In this document: piece after piece, positions 31,301 through 46,300 of the stretch
Numbering within the stretch: position 1 is the first letter of the stretch
How the letters are laid out: each line of letters opens with the position of its first letter
Assembly: GCA_963931925.1 (NCBI GenBank)
Contig: OZ007571.1
Coordinates: 59,522,125 to 59,586,124 of the forward strand
From: Onchidella celtica
Lineage: Eukaryota > Mollusca > Gastropoda > Systellommatophora > Onchidiidae
DNA: 64,000 nucleotides
Direction of reading: 5' to 3'
Position numbers and translations under genes: made by a program
The notes under the pieces: model-generated
Database searches by the model: none
What the model was told of the DNA's origin: nothing
The model's input: the letters and a program-made list of their open reading frames with translations, nothing else

Positions 31301-34300
31301 CATTGCATCAATTATGTTGATTAGATTGATTCAAAAACCAAGAAGTCCAGCTTTACAGACATAAATAATAGATCTACCTCCTTTGTACTCAACTTCATTT
31401 TTAAAAAAATAGGTTAGGTTTTTTCTTTCTTATTTTAATGGACATATTTATGAGCCTTTGAAAGCCTGTAAGTAACATCCATGCACTGTTTATCAGGCTG
31501 GTCTAGCTCTGCCCTCTACAAATAGTAAATAAGAAAAAACAATCATTTATACTTTTCATGACATTTTCAATGGCCCTTCTTCTTTCTGCCATACAGCATT
31601 TGCTTGCTTTAAAAAAAAAAAGTTTTCATGTACTTGTTAACAGTGGCTCAGCAGATTTTTCTTTTCCATTTAGCAGACGGTTTGAACTGATTTTGTAGAG
31701 CACCTGCATAGAAATAATTATATATATAATAATACTGCAACGACACACTTAAAGAGTTGTAATTGAAACCATTAACTCATCTTTGGAGAGCGCCTTTGTA
31801 CCTAGAATGCAGGATAACCAGAGAGCAGTAAGAATGAATGTTCAGCGGACAGTGTTCAGAAGTACTCACATGGCAAGTATTGACATGTGATAAAAATTAC
31901 TGCTCTAGTGGTTTTTGTCAAAGGTTTCATTCATCATTGTGGATGAGCTGTTTGTACATGTATAAAAATGTCAGTGTGCAGATTAGTGTGGCATTGTCTT
32001 TACAAATCACCACCTGCCCTGGATGCAAAAAAAAAGTCAAGTTGTTTCTGCACCAAAACACCCTACCAATTATTTGCCATGACAAACATTTAACTTTACA
32101 AGCTGGTGACAATAACGAAAATCAATCACCCTTAGCTTACCAGATGCCTCAGAGGTCCTGCGTCTCTCTGTAGCTGATGACCTTCGTCGTAAAGATGTGT
32201 TGTTCTCTTTGCCATTTGAAATATCATCAGCATTTTCCAGAAGTTTCTCACCAACTTCAGACCCTAGTTTGGAAGGAGTTTCTGCTGACCGATTTCCTTT
32301 TGGCCTGTTGAAGACATGTTACATTTAAATTACATTCCGATTCACATGAGAATTTAAATGAAGATTTATATCAATAAGCAAAGTCTCCTGCCAGACATAT
32401 CATAAGTTTATGACCAACTGATTCACACAGTATTTGCACACTTTGAGCTGTGTATAGCTCAGGATAGAATGGAAATTATGAAACTCAAATGTTCTGTCAG
32501 GAAGAAGTTAATACCAGCTCTTATCATGTATTGAGCAACCTCCAAAGCACAGACCATATTAGCAGTATGATGTCGAGAGAAAACCACCAAAAACTAAGGA
32601 GTGTCTGGAAATGCTGTCTGACCCAAGAACAAATTCTTTATGGCAGTTAAGAAGAAGAATTGGCCAAAATACACTGCCAGCCTAAGAGAATAATGGCGAG
32701 ACTCAAACCATGTCTTTCTACCTCTCTGAGTCAGTGCGGTACTGACATTTGTGTTTACATTTTGTGATTGTTATTTGATAGTTCACCTACTTGTAACAAA
32801 GGGAAAGTTCTACATTTGTATGATGATACATAAAAATTATAACAGTTTAAAAAAAAAAAAAAATTTGTCCTCTCCTGGAAATGCCTCAAGTAAGACAAAC
32901 TTTTAGTATTCCCCAACACCAGTTACATATTTTCATTACAGCTGCTCTAACCATCTAAATAGTTTTCATCTCCACCATCAGAATATAAACAGACAATAAA
33001 TAAAAGATATAAAGGAAATACAAGTACCACTGCATACATAAAATCTGTGGTCAGTTTTCAGCAAAGCTAAAATATACCAATACTCTACTTTAATTCAGAT
33101 AGAAAGATTGTCAAGAATATATAATGTAAAGTGTATTATTCTTGACAACAGCTATGGATAAAATGCCTTTATTACGACAAAAACATAAAATTTAGGCCTC
33201 ATATAGCTGACATTTTGCAACTGTCTAAAATTCTAATAAAAAATAAATTTTCAACAGTCTTTAAAAGATAAAACCAAAACACTTATAAAAAAGAAAAAAA
33301 CAAATAGAGGCGTGCAAGATATCAATGCCATGTTGTGTATAACAAATATTTTTCATAAAAGAAAACAGAACATGAGAGTTAATAAATGTTCAAGCTTTGT
33401 CCAAATGGAAAGTAACTCTCCATACAGAATATGCAACTGAAGATAACTGCATACCTGATCTGAAATAAAAAAAATTACCAAAAACTGAATCTTGAAGCAG
33501 GGCACTGATTAAACACCATTTTATTTTCATAAACAACAACTATGAAAGGTTAAAAAGAAACATGAAAATCCCAAAAATCCATTTACAAAAATTCATTTCC
33601 AGCACGATCATATGATAGATGAATGATTTATTCTGGATTCAGGCAAGTGACATTGTAAAATACATGTATAATGAAATATGCGAAGTTTACCTCTCCTGAA
33701 CTGCTGCCTATAAGTTTTTTAATTACAATTAGGAATACATTGGGTAACCCACCACATGCATACAGCTGTGAATAAATAAGATGTGAATAAATGCAGATCC
33801 TACCCATAGCAAAAAAAAAAAAAGTCTCATGTACAACCACGATATATTCTTATATATATAAGTGCATAGCTTTCATAGTAATAATCATACTAAGATATTT
33901 GATCTGCTTCTGTACACCCAAAGTCAAATAAAAAAATTAAGAAAACAAAGAAGTACAACATGCCAACTAATATTCCCACCCATTCCCACCCCCATCTGTC
34001 AAATCCCTAAGGCTCAAAATCACCCACATCAATTACAGACCACGTGTGGCTCCTTAAAGCCTAATACACAAGATGAACCATTCCTTCTCCCACAATATGT
34101 CCACAAATTGCACACACATAAATAAGGTGAGTACTTGTCTTTTTCGTTCAATTATGAAGGGGTGTGCTGTGCACTGTTGCATTATTCACATTGATAATAT
34201 GCACACAAATTGACGGATGGAAAATGACGAGTTGGTTCGTCTCGGTATCCTATGTCTCACCTAATACTACATTGGAAGATAAGTTTGAAATAATGGTTTG

Positions 34301-37300
34301 TGGTAAGCAATGAGCCTACATTATTACTCATCTAAGCAAACTGCAACTGACTGAATTTAGCGCACAATTACATCATCCTGACAATGAAGGTAGCTAATAA
34401 TGTCACTATTAATAAAAAAATTTTATCATTATTACAATAGGCCGGTAAAACTTTTACTATTTGAACACGAATGTTCCATCACTGACAAAAAATCACAATG
34501 GGACTGGGTCGCAATCTGTTGCAGGGAAAATGTTAAGACATTAGAAGACCGTCACTGCCAAGTTCCATGGCCTTTAACCCATTCTCTTCCATGTACATGA
34601 CCAAAGATCTTTTCACTGCTACAAAATTTTCCATCCTCACTTCTTGGATGGCTTTGATGATTGCTTTTTCTTAGCCTGTTTATCTGGTTTGGCAGCTGGC
34701 TTACCATGACCTGTTTTGTGGGTGGGTTTGGCTACCTCACGTCCTTTCACTGAAGAAACAGAGTCTCTACCCTCTGTGGATATATTCCTTTCCTCAGTTT
34801 TCTCCTCTGTGCTGTCTACCTCTTCCGCAGATACATGTGACATTTTGCGCAGAGCTTTCTGTGCGTCAAGATACGATTTATAGACAACGTAATCCTCATA
34901 TAGGTATTCTTTCATTCGTAAATCCAGCTCTGGGTCATCCATATATCCTGGTCTTTCTGTGACATGCTGATGGTCGTGCTCGGGCATACCTCTATCCACC
35001 AGAAACAGGATTGGTGACATAACAGAAAAAAGAATTGTTACCGTGAAAAATATGACACCTGTTCTACTTCAAAGCATTCTGAAATTAACACTGTTTAAAA
35101 AAAAAACCCAAAAAACAAAACCAAATGTGTATATGACTCAAATGAAACCAATCAATTAGGCAAGCTTTTCAAAATCAAGTTCACTCAAATGACTGCACTT
35201 TTCCACACACAAAAAAACAACAACAGAAACACCTGTACTATGCATAGTATCATTGAACATCAAGAGTACTTACTCATAATCAGCATTAACAATCAATCAT
35301 GACAGTAGACGACTACTACAATTATGAAACAAAGAATGGACCCAAAAAATGAAAAAGACAAAAAAACGGCCTCAATCTATTTCTTTTTGTCCTCTCTAGG
35401 GCAAAAGACACAAAATAGCACATTTAGAAATTCATGTCCTCTGTCTCTTGCCATTTTCTTGACAACTGTTAATTGTATCTCAAAAATTTTTTGCATGCAA
35501 TCTTAGATTTTCCATGACCTTAAGATTTTCTGATTGATAAATCCACAGGCAATGTCAATTTTTGGAAGTGGCAATTTTTTTTTACATTTTTGAAATATCA
35601 TCAAAAGTGCAAAGTTAAACATTCAATTTTTACAGTAAATGCACCATTACTAGATCACTGCCTTTAGGTCTTACACTGTAAAAATGTTATACTGTGCCCG
35701 GCATGGTTCAGTGATGAGAAATGGGGACACGGTGGTCTAGAGGCAAGGTGCTCGCCTCTCATGCCAAGGGTCCCGGGTTCAAAATCCCGCCGGTGCAGGC
35801 ATGTTGGAAGTTTGGGATTTTTCTCATATTTTCGTGTCCCTGATCCTATTGGGGGTAGGATCGAGTACCTAGTCTTCTCAGATAAGGATGAAAAAATTCA
35901 GAGGGCCTGTGTGCACGTTGCGCACGTTAAAGATGCCTTGGCGGTTGGAAATCGAAAAGAGCAGGCCTAACAGGCCGCTGCCCGGGCAAAATTAAATAAA
36001 AAATTCATCCCTACCATTCCTTCCCCTCCTCCCTCATCTCCCCCTCCCACCAAAAAAAAACGCCAATCAGCACTGCACTGTGGTGACGACGTGCCTGCTC
36101 CAGTTGTAACTGGGCTGCAATGGCACAAAGGCAAATTTCCCAAATGGGATTAAAGAGTTATACAAATGATGTTTCAAAAATATTCAAATTTTGTTATACA
36201 GACTAATTTCCTTCACAGATGTTGATATCACCTCAGCCATACTAAGGACACAGACCCATAATTTTAAAAATATTTGCGGGCATCCTGAATCTGTGGGCAC
36301 TAGAAATAAGAAGACACAAAAAGGAAGAGGTGCCCTTTCCCTATGAGTAGGAAAGAGGTGAGAGTATCCCAGCCACAGGCAGCTAAGGATAACCTCGACT
36401 CGTCAACTTGCTCACAAGACTTCCTCCATAGACCAATAATTGTAAAAACATTTTTGAGTGTCCTGAATCTGTGGGCACTAGATATAAGAAAATACAAATA
36501 CAAAGAAGTGTCCCCCCCCCCCCCATAAGTAGGATGGACTGAATGAGGTGAGGGTATCCCAGCCACAGGCAGCTAAGGATAACATCTTGTCAGCATGCTT
36601 ACAAGGCCCCTGGCCAGGGCATCACACGATCTCAGATCGAGTGTAGTTTGTTATGAGTCTGGCCATTTCATCTTGTTTGCCATCTGTTCGTAAAAAAATC
36701 TTTTGCTGGTGGCTTTGGGGCCTTACGATGGGACTGTCATCTCTGCTGGAGCTAATCGTTGGCTGACTTTTGCTAGCAATCTCATTGTCTTTTATGCCAG
36801 AGTGGCCTGAGAGTTAGCAGACTGTATTGTTTATGAAAAACCGATGATGATGTGGCTTTTTAAAAAAAAGAAAAAAATAATTTTAGTCGTCAAGACCCCT
36901 CATGCACATATAACAAAGTGTTTTCGTAGTATGATATACAGACGTTGTTGTGTTCAGATAAGGTTCAACGTTCAAATGTGACAACGGATACCTGAGGATA
37001 TAGACCTCAACATTGGTTACCAAGACTGAAATTGGAGGCCTCTTTCAAACCATCAGTAAATATATGATTATGGACTGGATAGACAAGGTAATCTGAGCTG
37101 TTTTGTACATTTCATGAGAGCCTTAGGAAACTGTATCTCTAGGGCATAGCACATGACCTACTGGGTAGCCTCTGTAACTGCCACAATCATTTATTTTTAG
37201 CATAATCTCTTGTACGAACAAGCTACAGTTCTAGTCTGCTTCTGTTGCAATTGTTATCACGATTCATTTTAAATTTCATATCAAACTCAATGAATAAAAC

Positions 37301-40300
37301 ACACTTTATGGTCTGGAATCTAAATGTCTGAATAAAATTTTCTTCCTGGACAAAGCTTTCTAATATACTTCTGAAAACATAATTGTATTACTTTGCGCGA
37401 TGGTGAAAACATCTTGTTTCAGGTAAGTTAATAAGACCAAAGTGAGTTTCCAACAAAGTGAATGACACATAAAACTTTGAAAAATATGGAACAATACACA
37501 AATTAACTACAAGGTGGGCAATTAATATCATACATCCTGACCTGAGAATAACAAGGTTTTAACTGCCTGCTATGGAAAATAAATCTCACACAAATCTTTG
37601 TTATTCTCAGGTCATAATAATTATCATATCATAATAATTTTAAAAGTGTGCAAAAATCAAGAGGGCACTAATTGACACAGTGCAATTAAAAATAAATTCT
37701 ATCTTCTTCAATTCCCAATAATTCAAATTATGGACTACAATACAGAAATTACGTTTTCTTTGATTATTTTGACATTAAGAGCAAACAATAATAATGTAAT
37801 GATCTATGGAATAGTATAATTTTATATGTGCATGTGTTGTGTTCAGTTTTGAGAAATGATCCATTTGACTCAAGATATATTATTAATGTACTAATTATTT
37901 ACAATAGTATCTATTATCTATATATATATGTTGGTAACTCAAAACTTTGGTCACCTAAGGCTCAGGAACTGCATCACACTCAGGCTTCAAACTTTGCACA
38001 ACAGCATATTATTAATGCGAAATTAACATGGGCTATATTAGAAATTATGAAATGTCCAGGCTTCTACGTTTCATTTTTCATTGTTTCGCCATCATTTAGA
38101 TCTATTTTGAGTCATGGTTCGCCATTTTAAGGTTTCGTTATCACTTCCTGTGATGTGTTCACTATCAAACACACTAACCCGTGCGCAAATCATGCTATTG
38201 TACAGGATGCGCAGGGGGTCAACTCACAAAGGCTGAGCAGTAAGACTTATTTAAAAACAAACACAAAAATAATAAACAAATAGGAACAGGTAAGATGAAG
38301 GAGGTCCATAATAACCACCCAGAACTGAAACTAATATTCAAACCGATTTATCCCTGGCAGGGCCGGGGGACCTCAGCTAGTTTCACTATATTTTCTATGT
38401 GTCAATATTGCCCTCAAAATGTTAAAAATATAACCTGCTAATATTATGAATTCATGACATTGTGAAAAAGGCAATAGTACTGCATGTAGTTTCTTGTCAA
38501 TCATCCTGGCTGATATCTGCCGCCTTAAATTTGCCTTTTTTTTCCTGTTTGTTTCTAATTTTGCTCAATTTGTCATTTGTGTAGCCCTGAAAAGGGCCAT
38601 AGGTACATCCGAGTTGTAGAAGCAAGAAAATTTTTTTTTTATAACATACACATAGTTGTTTTTTGGGGCGGATGGATGGGATGCTGTATTTCCCTGTTTG
38701 CCTATCTGGTTTTGGTTTTGTCCTTTGCCATGACTCCAGCAGGAACACTGATGGTTGCTTCGTCATAAAACAACTCAAATTCATTTTTATTTATCATCAG
38801 AAGTAAATAATTGATATCTTTGAACATCTGATACAGTGCGTGGCTTTACTGTGACTACATGACCATGTCAAATCCACCTAAGCTTCTCAGAAAGAAATTT
38901 TAGGTACATTCAGATTTTTATTCTAGTATGGCTTATAAATAAAGCCTTGAAAGTAAAATTCTAAAGATGAAATGATTGAAACTTGAGTTGTATTGGCTGA
39001 GTTCGGCAGAAATGTTGCAGAATTTGCAGTGGGCTGTCTGATTTCAAATAATCATGTTCCAAAAAAGAAAAAAAATTTATAAAAATCTGTTACACTTTGG
39101 CATTGCGAATTAATAAATAACATCAATTCATAGACATAAGACAAATACAGAGCCAAAAAGAACCCAAAAAATTGTTTATACATGTTGATAAATAAATTCA
39201 GGATGGCTAAAGACCTAAAAACTCCAAGATGGACAGATAAAAGATTTGAAAAACAATAAAATGAATAAAAATATAAAGACAGTTCAGACAGACACAGACC
39301 ACACAATGGCAGACATAATCATATGGAAAAGACCAGTTGGAAATAAAAGGAAGCAACGTTTTTGTTTTTTTCACTGTATCTCAAGACATCATTAATGAAG
39401 GAAGTGTTAGTAAGAGTGGTATCAAATACAAACACGTACAGCGTAAGTATAGTAAAGTTACCAGTCAGCATGACAAAACAGAAAAAGACTTACCGGAAAG
39501 TTTGTGTACCTGTGGAAGAAAAAAAAAGCATGACAAATGTATCATAACAGTCCTCTGAAATCTGATTTGTATTTCGTAGCCTGTCATTTTGATTATGTCT
39601 ATTCTGTGCTCTTCATTTTTCCCTGATAAGAAATCTTTCTTGGGAATCACAGATAACGTTCTCTATCACTTTCAATATACTGCATACGGATGAGTATGGT
39701 CTCACAGTTTCTACCATGCAACAGCTGTACATTGATTACAAGATTTATCTCACATTCTGTGCAGCACCAACAGAAAAATTGTGAATTCTTTAATCCCATT
39801 TGGGCAATTTGCCTTAAGTGACAGTAACCCAGTTACAACTGGAGCAGATATGGTGTCACCACAGTTCAGCACTGGTCGGCATTCATTTTTTGGGGGGGGG
39901 GGGGGATAACTTTTATTTCATTTCACTGGGAAGCGGGCGGGCCTGTTCTTCTCAATTTCCAACGTCAAAGTTTCTTTAATGTGCGCAATGTGCACATGGG
40001 CCCTCAGTTTTTTTTGTTCTTATCCAAGAAGACTAGGTGCTTGATCCTACCTACCATAAGATCAGGGACAGGAAAATATGAGAAAAATCCCAAAATTCCA
40101 ACATGCCTACACTGTCCAGGATAATGACCTGATATTACACTCCTACACAATGCATCATGAAATCTCTTGATTACACTGATTTACTTCTGTAGAACTCTCC
40201 AGCCTTCCCCATCCCTAATTTAGTATATAATTTATATGGCATGTTGAAGAACCAACCTTAAATTTTTTTTTTTCTTTGTACTCTTTGTTTTGACAAAGTT

Positions 40301-43300
40301 GATATAACACCACTTGGTGAAGGCTGCATGCTGATATGGGACCACCGCATTTTACAAAACTGAATAGAGAAAATACTGAGCTGCATTCACTATTCAGCTA
40401 GAGCTTACTTTCTCATAAGACTACAGTCCCCATTCATTATAGTTTCAACAGCCCTTGATGAAATTGAATCAAATGAGGTAAAAATGCAGATACATATATT
40501 GTACTGTAAAGGCAAACAGATGACTATCCCAAACAATAGCACCTAATTTAAAGAAGTTTTCAAATGACAGAACTCTTCCATGTTCAGGGTATACCTTTCA
40601 AATGTATAGTCGTTAACACACATTTAGACTGTCACTGTACTAACTTAATGGTCTAAGTCAGATATTGCATTATTGTACTGACAATATTGTATTGACCTTT
40701 CATGTTCTTTGTTGAGCCAAGTCCAACATTGTCATGTGAACATAGAAAGAAAAGATGCAGCGATCAATCCCAGCGATAATGCACTAAATGACCGACATAA
40801 AAAAAAATTATTTTGCCCTGATAAAATAAGATTTTACTTGCTTTTCTCAAAGCTTCAAAAAACAAGAGAGGCCATTACATTAGCACTGTGGTGATATGGA
40901 CCTCACCATTACAGTAAGGAACAAAATTAAGTGTTGATTGAATAAGCTGCAAAATTTAACATTCACTCCTTCAATTTTCAGAACCGTTCTTCACTTGGGG
41001 TAAATCTAAATATACCAAGAGTGTTAATTATGTAATAAACTGCTCACTTTGAAATTTCTGGGCAACAATGCTAGAGATAATCACAAACTAATGAGCTATG
41101 TCTGGTCTAATTTGAATTCTATTGTTCTGAAGTAAAATATACATACCTCTGTCCACCACTGTGACCAACTGGAGATGGAAGAGAGTGGGGGAGGGGATGA
41201 GGATGAAAAAAGAAAAAAAACATCTGCTGAACAAAATGTGTTTTCTTTAATATTTTACACACATATATCCATTCCATTTTCAAAAAAAATTAAATATTTG
41301 CACATTCTTAATGGAGTCATTACAAAAAAAATAAACATATTTTTTTAAGAAGCTCATTGTTCAAGAAAACAACACTAAAAACAAAGACTTCATCACTGAA
41401 AAAAACAAATAAAAAACCTCCCAGCAATTTGTCTGACAATTATCTCCACCTTTCCTTTTCAATGAATGCCAGATAACATCCATAAGTCTTTGAAACAACT
41501 AACTGGTTAACTTGCCAGCCTCATGGCATCCCACACAATTACTACCTCACCTGAGCTCGTCCTTCCATTTCAGCGATTTAACAAAAACACAAAAAAAAAG
41601 GGGGAGGGTTGGCGGCATGCACGCCGATGTACAGCAGATCGAAGTTGTGATACTGTGCTCTTGGCATGTTCTGTTTTGTGAATACTCATGTGATTTATTC
41701 AAGATAATATCCTACAATATACTCGAATGTGAAGTAATGAAATCTGTGTCAATTGTAAACTGATGATAAAAAGGACATTAATATGAAGTTTCAGAATTTC
41801 TATTGTCTAGATCAGTAGTTCTCAACATTTTTTGTTCCACATCCCACTTCAATTTCCCCCATAAAAATGCACCCCACCATGATTGGACAAAGCTGGTATA
41901 CAGTACATACAAAAAGTTTATCTGTACACTTATGTTAGAGTACACTATAAAATTAAGATTTCCATTAAGAACCCTACGTCCCATTCTGAATGCTCAAGTC
42001 CCACCAAAATGTTGCCAGTTCCCACCAGTGGGGCCTGCTCCCCACCTTGAGAAACACTGGTCTAGATGAATTATATGCAACGGTGTCCTGAAAACAGTCA
42101 TCACTGAGAAGTGTATCAAATCTGAAGTTTATATATGGCTTTTAATCAAGCAGTAAGGAAAGTTGTGCTACAATGGCCTAAACTTTCTCTTTTATGAATA
42201 TAGTCATCATGATGAAAGGATGGATCTTTGCACTTCCTTTATTCTGGAATAAGTGTGAAAAATCATAAAATGTTTCAAAGGTCCAAATTTGGAGGTAGCG
42301 TTTCAATTATGAATGTGATGAAATTATCAGGAAAATTAATTAAATCTGACTGATCACAACCTCCACACAGTATTTAAGAACTAGATGAGAGTATTTTCAT
42401 TTGAAGACATACTGCTGGATTGCTTGTTATATGTTAGCGTTTCTCATAATTTGAATGGGTATTATTATATAAATCTTGAAAAAAAAAACAACCCAAAACA
42501 ACTGAATCTCACCACAGAATCATAACCCAATGCGCTTTCCTCCGGTGTTTCCTCCTCCATCTGTTGCTCAGCCAGATAGTCAGAATAGAGAAATTGAACA
42601 ACATCTTCCTTCTCTGATTCGATTTCTGCCTCATGATAAGCATACCCACTAAGCACCATGGCGGCCTCAAGCTCTTCTTGTTCTAGCCGTTTCAGTCGCT
42701 CCTGTGGAGAAATAGAAGAAAACATGATCTGAATCAGAACAGCAAATGTCACTTTTCAGTCTGGTAGTTTATCTCCAGTGCCTGGTCATATCAACTCTGG
42801 AAACAAATGATGTGAACTTTTCAAGCTCGTAGTTATTGTGATCATGTCCAGTCAAAGAACTCACATATCAGTGTTGGCAACAAATGATTTGGGCAGATTT
42901 AAAATTGCGACTGCTTTTAAATGTGGCAGTTAATTTGACAGTGTTCCGTCACAGAATTCTGTCACCTTTATACCTTATCATTGATTCAAACAATAATGAT
43001 TTGTTTTTCTGCGGCCACCAGATGGAAAAGCAAATGAGAGAATATTGTACAAATACCTCAATCATTTCATGTCCTGAGGATATCTGGAATGATATTGCTT
43101 ATAATAATTTTGCTTACCAGTTGCCTGACAAAACCAATGTCCCCTTTTTCATATCACTGATTCCCAGAAAAGGTGATTAAACTTGTTTCTTTCCATGAGA
43201 AATTAAAAAACGAAAGAGAAAAAGAAAGTCTGCTGGTGGCCTTTGTGTCACAAACAAATCTAATCTTTACGTCAACAAATCTTCATAGTTATAATTTCTA

Positions 43301-46300
43301 AAACATGCACTAATTCGGTAAAATTCCTAGAATTTACGCACCTTACCACTCACCGATTTGAATATAAGGTCATGACGCTATCTTCTTGCATACTATTGCA
43401 GTTTAAATGAGAAAATTTTATAGTTAAGACGAAATGGTTTAGAGGGCCATGCAAAATTTTGTTACACAGATTTTTCAAGGAGTGAAATTTTCTTAATAAA
43501 ACTCAATTTATTTCAACATGAACTACAGTAGAATTAATTGCATGCAATAATAGTGGACAAAGTAAATAAATTGGACAGTGCAGAAAGAGATTTAAATATT
43601 CCATAATTATTAATGAAAAAACATTCAGCAAAGCCTCTGCTATTACAGCAGTCTATCAATAAATTTGTCTCTTGGGATGCTGTTTTTAGGGTAATTTCCA
43701 ATTTCCAATTACACTTTTGTAAAGTTGGTCAGGACAAAAACAATGGTTCACTAATTTGGCTGGTGCAAATTACTACTGCATTATTTTCAAAAGCAAAAAA
43801 ATGTCCTTCTCTCGAATTTTGTAACAGTGAGCTATTTTAAGAAAACCATTGGACCCCTTAACCTAGGTGCACACCAGCTAACTAGTTGACCAACTGAAAC
43901 CGCCTGGTATGCCCCTAAACTTAAGGCCTGCTATACAAACTTGCAGTTTCAAAACAAATGATGTTTTCTTTAAAAAAAAACAAAAAAAACCCCACATGTC
44001 AAGCACTCTGAGTAAAGCCCATGCTGATATAAAAGCATGATTTTAAAAAAAATATGATTGTACTTTTCAGATATTAAGTACACCTTCAATTTGTCAAGCA
44101 AGAGCAACAGCACATAGTTAGAAGTATATTACAACATAAAGCTTACAGTGGTCTTTACTTTGAACTTATAGTGTCTCATTAATGTTTCTGATGCACAACA
44201 CCATCTTTCAAACATGTATCTCTAATTTCAGAAATGGACGGCTCATTTCACTTTTACCAGTTGCAGCCTAAAAAAAAAAAAAGGAGTCTAAGGCCTATGA
44301 ACCTGATCATTTTGCAGCAGAATATGCAATTGTAGTTGTTTATTACTAGGTATTAAATAGTAACTTTTGTTTAGAATACACTTAAAGCTTTTGCTGTACT
44401 AAGTTACCATAAAACTTCATATGAATGTAAGTTTCATACCTGAAACAAAGTTGCTACTGACTTTTCACCTTTTGGTGATGGGCGTGGGTGGCCATTCTTT
44501 TCCTGAGTTGCAAAGACTCAAAAACGACTTAAAATATTGGCAGCTAACTGGAATACCAAATTTTTCCTCATGCTTGATGAAGTCTATGGACTTTCCAGAA
44601 GTTTCTACCATTAACTTGCTGCAGAAAAATGTATTTCAAAATGACTATTTCACAAAAACTTCTACTTTCTTCTAAATTTACCCTCTCACCATTGTCCTAT
44701 TCCAATGCTTTAAAGGTCATTGTTTACAAAGGTCAGGAAGAACAATGCTTGACAAAAACTGGTTGAACAAAAGCTTTCAGACAACTGCCCACAGTACATT
44801 GTCTCAATAACTTTCTATTCTCTTTCTCATTGTGACAAAATAACCACATAAACAAACAATTTTTACACTCAAATCATTCTGCCTCTGTCGTTTACAACTT
44901 GCTTTCTCAACAACTCACAAATTACTTTCTGACAAACATCTGCGCTTTTGGGGAAGTGAACCACCACATAAACAGAGCACGGAGATTTGTCCTCATAATG
45001 AAAAATTATTCAGAATCCCCTACCTTCTCTCTCTGTCTTGCCATTTCCTCTCTATACTCTTGTTCTTTTTGCTTGGCAATGGCTCGATGACGGTCCAATG
45101 TCTTATTAGCCTTCTTTTCATGTGTTAAATTGCTGCGGAATTCTCGGAAAGCGCCCCAGTGTGAAAGCATGACACGAAACGTGGCCAGCTGGGAAACACC
45201 AAACAAATAAAGAAAATTTTAAATACTTGGCAACCTTCAGGTCACAATATATTTCACAATGTCAGAAAAGGGAACATGGAGGAATAATTCAAGTGTAAAC
45301 AGTATGCAGATAATAGTATTTCCGTATGATGACATGAATGTGTTACATTGAGAGTAAGACATAAATAAACGTCACACAAAAATGATAACATCCATTCCAG
45401 ACTGAAGAGTCTCAGAGATGAAATATCATTTGCAGAACTTCAAGAACTTGGAAAAGCCTTCCCTTCCCTTTCGTGCAGTTCCTAATATTTACTTTCCAGA
45501 AGACCCTTAATCCCTTTATCTTCAGTCAAATGGCATGCGCTTCTAAAAGCAGCTTCATATACCCTTCAGCTAGAAGTACTCCCAAGTTTGGAAAACACTG
45601 CTTTACAATATTCCAAATCCAGGGAAAAGTAGGGATAAAAATGCAACATGAAGTAGTACTAGTAGATCAGGTGGGTCCCATGCCCCAAGCATGGCTTCAG
45701 ACTAATTTTGAAAACCTTTAAAAAAGTCCATTGAGTATTCACTGAGATAACCAGGTGGTTAATTCCACTAAACCTCCATTAAAAGCATGGCTTTCGCTTT
45801 CCAAATGGTAATCACATCTGCATGCATGATTCCATATGATGTGGATGAAATAATGGTTAGTCAATTCTTGACATCTGACCCCGCTTCTACTCATATCACT
45901 GTATTATATTTTTTTCCCTTCCATGTTTAGTTTCTTGGCTCACAATTTCTTGACCATCATATTCAAATCACTGTACAGTTATTTTTTTCATTAAAAATTT
46001 TTTCCAGAATTAGAAACACTTTGCCTCGAAGCATTTCATGACCCGGGTGTTTTGCCTCAAAGTATTTCTTGACCCGCAGGTTCCAATCACTGGCCTCTAG
46101 CTATATTGATATTTTTTCATTTAGATAGATATTTTTTTCATTCTTAGTTTAATGAAAGAGATAGACTTTGGCCCATTGCATTTCTTGACCCATAGTTTGG
46201 CAAATCTTCCCCTTGAAATGACAAGGTTCTCACTTGATGATTAAAGTTTCATGCGCTCACAGCTTTTGATGATATGACTTTTTTCCTTTGAGTAATGCTT

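Larger units (their letters stand above)
34990..41146 (-). other. RGS22-like intron with SINEs and other repeats
   Basis: 6.2 kb intron. It contains a tRNA-headed SINE (35723-36160), a two-unit repeat (36256-36600), a Helitron-like repeat (about 38135-38380) and a second, minus-strand SINE (39784-40116). The rest is AT-rich and featureless. Confidence 0.55.

Noticed and set aside
34637-35020. A 127-residue protein as the complete C-terminal exon ending in TGA 34637
   Set aside because: The stop lies within a good splice donor (gtgagg), and two further exons downstream join in perfect phase, so I take the stop as used only on intron retention.
35723-35800. A functional tRNA gene
   Set aside because: A- and B-box-like motifs are present, but the cloverleaf is degenerate and the sequence continues into a repeated SINE body.
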